Below, in pieces: positions 59,591-64,000 of a DNA stretch of 64,000 nucleotides (its first letter is position 1; every line of letters begins with the position of its first letter). Below the pieces are notes generated by a model. It made no database searches. It was not told the DNA's origin and saw only the letters and a program-made list of their open reading frames with translations. The translations under genes and the position numbers were made by a program. The DNA lies in the NCBI RefSeq assembly GCF_001570425.1, contig NZ_BCSX01000054.1, positions 124,001-188,000 of the forward strand, in the 5' to 3' direction. Origin of the DNA: Mycolicibacterium brisbanense. Lineage in GTDB: Bacteria; Actinomycetota; Actinomycetes; Mycobacteriales; Mycobacteriaceae.

Positions 59591-60459
59591 CGTCGGTCTC
59601 CGTTCAGGCTGACCCGGTCGGCGATCCGGTCACCGAGCAGCGACACACACGTCACGATGATGACGAGGGCGGCGCCGGCGAAAAGTGCCTCCTCCCAGTA
59701 ACCCTGGATCAGACCACGTTGGCCCTCCGAGACCATCAGCCCCCAGTCGGAATCAGGGGGCTGCACTCCGAGACCCAGATAGGACAGTGCCGCCAGATCG
59801 ACCAGCGCATAACCGAAGCAGATGGTGGACTGGGCCAGCGCAGTCGGCAGCACCGCGGGCAACAGGTGCCGAGTCGCGATGCGCCAGCGGGACTGGCCGA
59901 GTGTGACCAATGCGGTGACGTAGGGCAGCGTCAGCTCTCCGATCGCGACGCTGCGTACGATCCGAGCGACGAACGGGACATAGGAAACCGAAAGTGCCAG
60001 AACGGCCGTCGTGAATCCCGGGCTCAGCACCGACACCGCCAGAATGGCGAGCAGCAAGCCCGGGAAGGCGAATCCGACATCGAACAGCCTGCTGAGCACC
60101 CGGTCGACCCAGCCACCGCTCATCGCGGCCGTCAATGCCAGGGCCGTCCCGAGTGACGCCGAGATCAGCACCACGATCGTCGGACCCAGCAGGCTGCTGC
60201 GGGCGCCGTGGATCAACCGACTCAGGATGTCACGACCCGACCCGTCGGTGCCCAGGAGCGCCCCAGCACCGCTCGGACGGTAGGTGTTGGAGAAGTCGAC
60301 AGCAGTGGGGTCCACGGGGGCCAGCCATGGTGCGCACAATGCGACGACCGCGACCGCGGCCACGAGGGCAGCGGCGGCGATTCCCAACGCGCCGAAGCTA
60401 TCTCGCCGCTTCTCAGGACTCCTGCGGCGCCGCACGGATTCGAAGATGACGGCGGTCAT
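59587..60459 (-). CDS. Oligopeptide ABC transporter permease (DppC type)
   Basis: A 290-residue permease: LGTDGSGRDILSRLIHGARSS, YVTALVTLGQSRWRIATRHLLP (EAA loop) and LGLGVQPPDSDWGLMVSEG. About six membrane segments. Overlaps the next permease gene by 4 bases. Confidence 0.92.
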   Translation of the reverse strand: MTAVIFESVRRRRSPEKRRDSFGALGIAAAALVAAVAVVALCAPWLAPVDPTAVDFSNTYRPSGAGALLGTDGSGRDILSRLIHGARSSLLGPTIVVLISASLGTALALTAAMSGGWVDRVLSRLFDVGFAFPGLLLAILAVSVLSPGFTTAVLALSVSYVPFVARIVRSVAIGELTLPYVTALVTLGQSRWRIATRHLLPAVLPTALAQSTICFGYALVDLAALSYLGLGVQPPDSDWGLMVSEGQRGLIQGYWEEALFAGAALVIIVTCVSLLGDRIADRVSLNGDRR

Positions 60460-61415
60460 GCGTCGATCCCGAATCGGTGTCGCACCCGGGGGTCGATCAC
60501 GACCTGCAGGAGGTCGACGGCGAGCACGACCACGACGATCACCGTGATCAGTACCAGCGAGACGGCCTGCACCACCGCGAAGTCCTTCTTGGCGACGGCT
60601 TCGGTGAGCAGCGACCCGATCCCGTCGAGGGCGAAGGCGCGTTCGATGACCACCGAGCCGACGACAAGGCTGGTCAGCGTCAGACCCACCACGGTCGCCA
60701 CCGGCGTCAACCCGTTGCGCAGAATGTGTTTGGTGACGATCGTGCGGCGGGGCAGCCCGCGTGCGACAGCCGAGCGCACGTGGTCACGAGCGGCTTCTTC
60801 GCGTAGTGCCGCGCGTGTCACCCGGATGACGTAAGACCCGGACGCCAATGTCAACGCGAGGACCGGAAGCGTCAGGTGGTGCAGCCGGTCGATGACTCCT
60901 TCGCCGGAGCCGAAGGTGGGAAACCACTTCAGCGTGACCGAGAACGTGAAGATGAGCACCGCTGCCGCAACGAAACTCGGTACTGCGACGCCCACCGACG
61001 TCAGACCCAGGATCACATCGCTGACGGTGCGTCGGGCCAGCGCCGCCACGATTCCCAGGCCGACGCCCACGACGACGATGACCACCATCGAGTACGCGAC
61101 CAGGCTTGCCGTGGTGACGAGGCGCGGGCCGAGCAGGTTCGACACGTCGTCGCGGTAGGTGATCGATTGCCCCAGTTGACCGGTCAGCACGTCACCGAGC
61201 CAGCTGAACCACCGCGTGAAGAACGGATCGTCGAGGTGGTAATGCTGACGCAGCGCGGCGATCGCTTCCGGAGCCAGCGTCCTGTTGCCGACCAGGTAGC
61301 CGAGTGGATCTCCGGGCGCCAGGTACAGCGCACCGAAGATCAGCAACGACGACAGCAGCAGCGTCACCGCGCCCTCCGCCAGCCGGATGGAGATGAATCG
61401 GATCATCGCCCACAC
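60456..61415 (-). CDS. Oligopeptide ABC transporter permease (DppB type)
   Basis: A 319-residue permease (GTG 61415; ATG 61406 possible): LYLAPGDPL near the N terminus, QLGQSITYRDDV, VIRVTRAALREEAARDHVRSA (EAA loop) and AFALDGIGSLLTEAV. Starts 13 bases after the binding-protein gene. Confidence 0.92.
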   Translation of the reverse strand: MWAMIRFISIRLAEGAVTLLLSSLLIFGALYLAPGDPLGYLVGNRTLAPEAIAALRQHYHLDDPFFTRWFSWLGDVLTGQLGQSITYRDDVSNLLGPRLVTTASLVAYSMVVIVVVGVGLGIVAALARRTVSDVILGLTSVGVAVPSFVAAAVLIFTFSVTLKWFPTFGSGEGVIDRLHHLTLPVLALTLASGSYVIRVTRAALREEAARDHVRSAVARGLPRRTIVTKHILRNGLTPVATVVGLTLTSLVVGSVVIERAFALDGIGSLLTEAVAKKDFAVVQAVSLVLITVIVVVVLAVDLLQVVIDPRVRHRFGIDA

Positions 61416-61428
61416 ACTGTCATGTGGC

Positions 61429-63081
61429 TCATGGCGCGCCCACCTTCGCCGCCCACGGGAAGTACAGGAACGCGATCGACGGTGTCGCCCCGGTGATCCG
61501 GTCGTTCATGTACATCGGGATGCGGGGATTCGCGACATTGATCATCGCCACCTCCTCGACCGCGGCAGCCTGTGCGTCGACGAGTTTGCGGGCTCGCTCG
61601 TCGTCGTTGAACGTCGCGTAGGCCGCGCGCACGTTGTCGGTGAGTTTGGGTGCGTTGAGCGCGCCGTAGTTGTACGCGCTGAGGGGAGTGAACTCACTCA
61701 GGCTCACCAACGGTTCGGCGACCCCGGCACCGTACTCGCCGACGATGAAGGCGTCGTAGGACGCGCGGGCGGCCTTGTCGAAGTACAGGTTGGTGAAGCT
61801 CGTGACCGGTAGCGGAACGGTTTTCACGTCGATGCCGATCTCGCGGCCCGCGTCGGCCAGCAATTGCGCTGTCTTGCTTTCCGTTTCGAGTTCGGCCGGG
61901 TAGGCCACCGTGATGGACTGGCCTTTGTGCCCGCCGTCGGCGATGAGCTTCTTGGCGCCCTCGACGTCACGTGCCGGGTTCGCGTACTGCGCGGCGGCCG
62001 CCTCGAAGATCGGCCGGCTGTAGCCCCATGCTCCGGACTGGATCGGGGTGGACGACGCCTCGGCGGTGCCGTGGTACACGCCGTTGACGATGCCCTGCCG
62101 GTCGAACGCCAGGCTCAGTGCCTGCCGAACGTTCTTGTCCTGCATGGGGCCGGGGCGTTCGGTGGGCCTGATGGCCAGCCAGTCGGTGCTGGCGCCCAGA
62201 TAGAACTTGCCCTTGCCCGACGAGCGCAACGGTTCCATGGCCGACAGCGGTGTGCGGTGCGTGCCGTCGATGTCCCCTGACAGCAGGCTGCTGGTGATGG
62301 TCGCCTCGTCGGTGACGAAGGTGAGGGTGACGCGGTCCGCCTTGGCGGCGTTGGCGGGGTTCCAGTAGTCGGGGTTCTTCGTCATCTCGATGGTCTTGCT
62401 GGGTTTCCAGCTGTCCAGACGCAGCGGACCGGTGCACATGATGCCGCCGTTGGCGGTCCCGTAGGCCGGACCCGCTTGCTGGACGAACTGCTTGTTGCCG
62501 ACCACGCCCGCCGCCGTGGCCAGCATCCGCTCGAACACCGCGTCAGGCTCTTTGAACCTGATGGTGACCTGCCGGTCGCCGGTTGCCTGGATCGAGGCGA
62601 CGCGATCGTAGAAGGGTGAGGCCCAATAGGATCCGGTCTTCGGGTCGAGATTTCGGGACAGGCTGAACACCACGTCGTCGGTGGTCATCGGGGCGCCGTT
62701 CCAGAACTTCACGCCGTCGCGAATGGTGATCACCATCGTCTTGTCGTCCGGTCGGTCGACTCGCTCGGCCAGGCCGGGGGACAGCGTCATGTCCTCGTTC
62801 TGGATCATGAGGCTTTCGCACATGTTGGCCAGCGTCGCGTTCTCGGAGTCGGAGTAGTCCAGGATCCAATCGAGCGAGGCGGGTTCACCGGTGGCCAGGT
62901 TCCAGGTGAAGTGGTCGATCGGGCCCTTGGCTGCCGGTGTGTTGAAGACGGCTTCCACGGCGCCTTGGCCGTTGGGTGTGCTGCCGGCGGGCGGTCGGTC
63001 GCCCGAACAGCCGGTCATGGCTGTCGCCAGGGCGACGGCCAACGCGGCCGCGGTCACCGCGGAACGGACGGTTGTCAGCAT
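61429..63081 (-). CDS. Oligopeptide ABC transporter binding lipoprotein (SBP family 5)
   Basis: A 550-residue lipoprotein: lipobox MTGC near residue 23, then family-5 patterns (VRQALSLAFDRQGIVNGVYHG, GVKFWNGAPMTTDDVVFS, YWNPANAAKADRVTL). Full length. Ligand, peptide or nickel-type, not predictable, but the M24 peptidase upstream points to peptides. Confidence 0.92.
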   Translation of the reverse strand: MLTTVRSAVTAAALAVALATAMTGCSGDRPPAGSTPNGQGAVEAVFNTPAAKGPIDHFTWNLATGEPASLDWILDYSDSENATLANMCESLMIQNEDMTLSPGLAERVDRPDDKTMVITIRDGVKFWNGAPMTTDDVVFSLSRNLDPKTGSYWASPFYDRVASIQATGDRQVTIRFKEPDAVFERMLATAAGVVGNKQFVQQAGPAYGTANGGIMCTGPLRLDSWKPSKTIEMTKNPDYWNPANAAKADRVTLTFVTDEATITSSLLSGDIDGTHRTPLSAMEPLRSSGKGKFYLGASTDWLAIRPTERPGPMQDKNVRQALSLAFDRQGIVNGVYHGTAEASSTPIQSGAWGYSRPIFEAAAAQYANPARDVEGAKKLIADGGHKGQSITVAYPAELETESKTAQLLADAGREIGIDVKTVPLPVTSFTNLYFDKAARASYDAFIVGEYGAGVAEPLVSLSEFTPLSAYNYGALNAPKLTDNVRAAYATFNDDERARKLVDAQAAAVEEVAMINVANPRIPMYMNDRITGATPSIAFLYFPWAAKVGAP

Positions 63082-63104
63082 GGACGACTCCTTTGTCGGG
63101 CTGA

Positions 63105-64000
63105 TCAGTTCTCGGACCAGATGTCGATGACGGGGTACAGGTCGCGGGGGCCCTCGTCGGTGACCACGATGTTGCGTTCGAAGGTGGCACCGGTGCCGTC
63201 GCGAATCACGAAGCGCTCCAGGGCAAGTGTCATCCCGACCTCGATCGGCCGCGGATCGCCCGCCCGGATCCAGGGGGCTTCGAAGCCAAGGCCGAGGCCG
63301 TGACCTCCGGCCTGGAACTCCGCTGCCGCGAAGTCGTAGTCCTGGGCCCGGAGCAGCTCGTCGGCGGCCTTGGCGACGTCGGATACGGTGGCGCCGGGCA
63401 CCGCCGCGGCGACAGCGGCGTTGACCGAGTCCTGCGCGAGTGCGAACGCGCTCGCCTGGGCATCGGTGGGCTTGCGGTCGATGACGCGGCTGCGGGCCAG
63501 GTCGAAGAAATAACCGCGGTAAGCGCCACTGAAGTCGACGGTGAACAGGTCGCCGGGGCGCAAGACACGCTGCGACCAGGTCGGTGCACCGTCGGGCAGG
63601 CTGCCGTCTGCATCGGCACCGAATGTCGCGACGAACGCGTTGGCCACCACGGCGTCGCGGCGGGTCGCCTGGGCGACCAGCGCTGCGACGACGTCGGATT
63701 CGCGGGCGCCGTCCCGCAACACCTCCAGCGCGGCCCGGAACGACGCGTCGGCGATCGAGCCGGCGTGTTCGAGCAGTGCGATCTCGCCCGGCGATTTGAT
63801 CGAGCGCAGCCGTTCGACCAGATCATCGACGAAGACCAGCTCGCCGTCACAGACCGGCGCGACAGCCTTCTCCAGGTGCCCGAACTGGCGCGCGGTCATG
63901 GTGTCGGTGCCGCACACCGCGATTCGGCGGCGCTTGCCCGCGAGTACCGCGGCGATGAGATCACCGAGGGTCTCGCCGTTGCCGACGTCGAGCACGCGGT
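63105..64000 (-). CDS. M24 family metallopeptidase (Xaa-Pro peptidase type), 3' part
   Basis: At least 298 residues; the 5' end lies beyond the right edge. Metal ligands are visible in TVDFSGA and FFDLAR (two Asp), GGHGLGLGFE (His), LALERFV and FERNIVVTDEG (two Glu). It lies 23 bases before the binding-protein gene and probably cleaves the peptides the transporter imports. Confidence 0.9.
   Translation of the reverse strand, partial: RVLDVGNGETLGDLIAAVLAGKRRRIAVCGTDTMTARQFGHLEKAVAPVCDGELVFVDDLVERLRSIKSPGEIALLEHAGSIADASFRAALEVLRDGARESDVVAALVAQATRRDAVVANAFVATFGADADGSLPDGAPTWSQRVLRPGDLFTVDFSGAYRGYFFDLARSRVIDRKPTDAQASAFALAQDSVNAAVAAAVPGATVSDVAKAADELLRAQDYDFAAAEFQAGGHGLGLGFEAPWIRAGDPRPIEVGMTLALERFVIRDGTGATFERNIVVTDEGPRDLYPVIDIWSEN

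Noticed and set aside
1..64000. CRISPR arrays, rRNA genes, integrase or relaxase genes
   Set aside because: None seen: no regularly spaced repeats, no rRNA-like sequence, and no tyrosine/serine recombinase or relaxase motifs in any supported gene.

Overview
The window is high-GC actinobacterial DNA and almost certainly comes from a Mycobacterium (Mycolicibacterium-type) chromosome. Evidence: the right part keeps the order pstB (phoT) - phoU (phoY2) - LytR/CpsA/Psr protein - dusB - desA1, as known from the Rv0820-Rv0824c region of M. tuberculosis. Families typical of mycobacteria (DUF3349, DUF732, an MPT63-like remnant, a GlbN-type truncated haemoglobin) are also present.

Bases 1 to about 43,335 are an accessory, metal-resistance island whose left end lies outside the window. 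It ends inside a native pstA gene: only the last 96 codons of that pstA remain (43336-43626), followed by the native pstB. The island carries its own complete pstSCAB operon (18495-22384) plus an orphan pstS (5882-6970), so phosphate uptake genes are tied to arsenic genes.

Island layout: (1) 1-4641, plus-strand arsenic genes: ACR3 efflux pump, mycothiol-type ArsC, CoA-disulfide-reductase-like flavoprotein, ArsR, thioredoxin-type ArsC, ArsO-like monooxygenase. (2) 4711-6970, a divergent pair: an ArsR-ArsC fusion and the orphan pstS. (3) 7268-10047, an XRE regulator, a Cys-motif hypothetical protein, and an arsR with a TauD-type dioxygenase. (4) 10107-14988, a coupled four-gene minus-strand operon (flavoprotein, MFS exporter, flavin monooxygenase, hydrolase) divergent from a third arsR. 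(5) 15534-17407, a TIR protein and a DUF3349 gene. (6) 17469-24261, a third ArsC divergent from pstSCAB, an OmpR-type regulator with a degenerate receiver, and a protein of five helicase-associated repeats. (7) 24378-30339, a small RHH protein, a gene split by an IS21-family element, and a two-gene cassette of a SEC-C/HNH-like protein and an ApeA-like HEPN protein (candidate phage defence). (8) 30352-36785, a mercury-related block: ACR3-like carrier, ferredoxin, three MerR regulators, CcdA, TlpA-like lipoprotein, MerT/MerF-like protein, merB. (9) 37052-40288, a fully overlapping cadmium operon cmtR - P-type ATPase - short lspA - cadD. (10) 40668-43115, decayed genes (methyltransferase, MPT63-like) and an unknown gene at the island edge.

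Regulation can partly be read from repeated DNA sites. CTCAAT-N4-ATTGAG occurs at the ArsR-ArsC fusion start, upstream of the orphan pstS, and (one mismatch) between arsC and pstSCAB. CTACTAGTAG occurs upstream of three unrelated island genes including the XRE regulator. Three MerR promoters have exact 19-bp spacers and apparently leaderless starts. PHO-box-like 11-bp direct repeats precede pstS and phoU.

Bases 43,336-64,000 are core genome: pstB, an MDR oxidoreductase divergent from a MarR regulator, phoU, an LCP protein, dusB, desA1, a secreted protein, a TetR/MpaB-like pair, DUF732, trHbN, a TetR-controlled polar amino-acid ABC transporter, and an oligopeptide ABC operon with an M24 peptidase running off the right edge. 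No rRNA, tRNA, CRISPR array or integrase gene was recognised.
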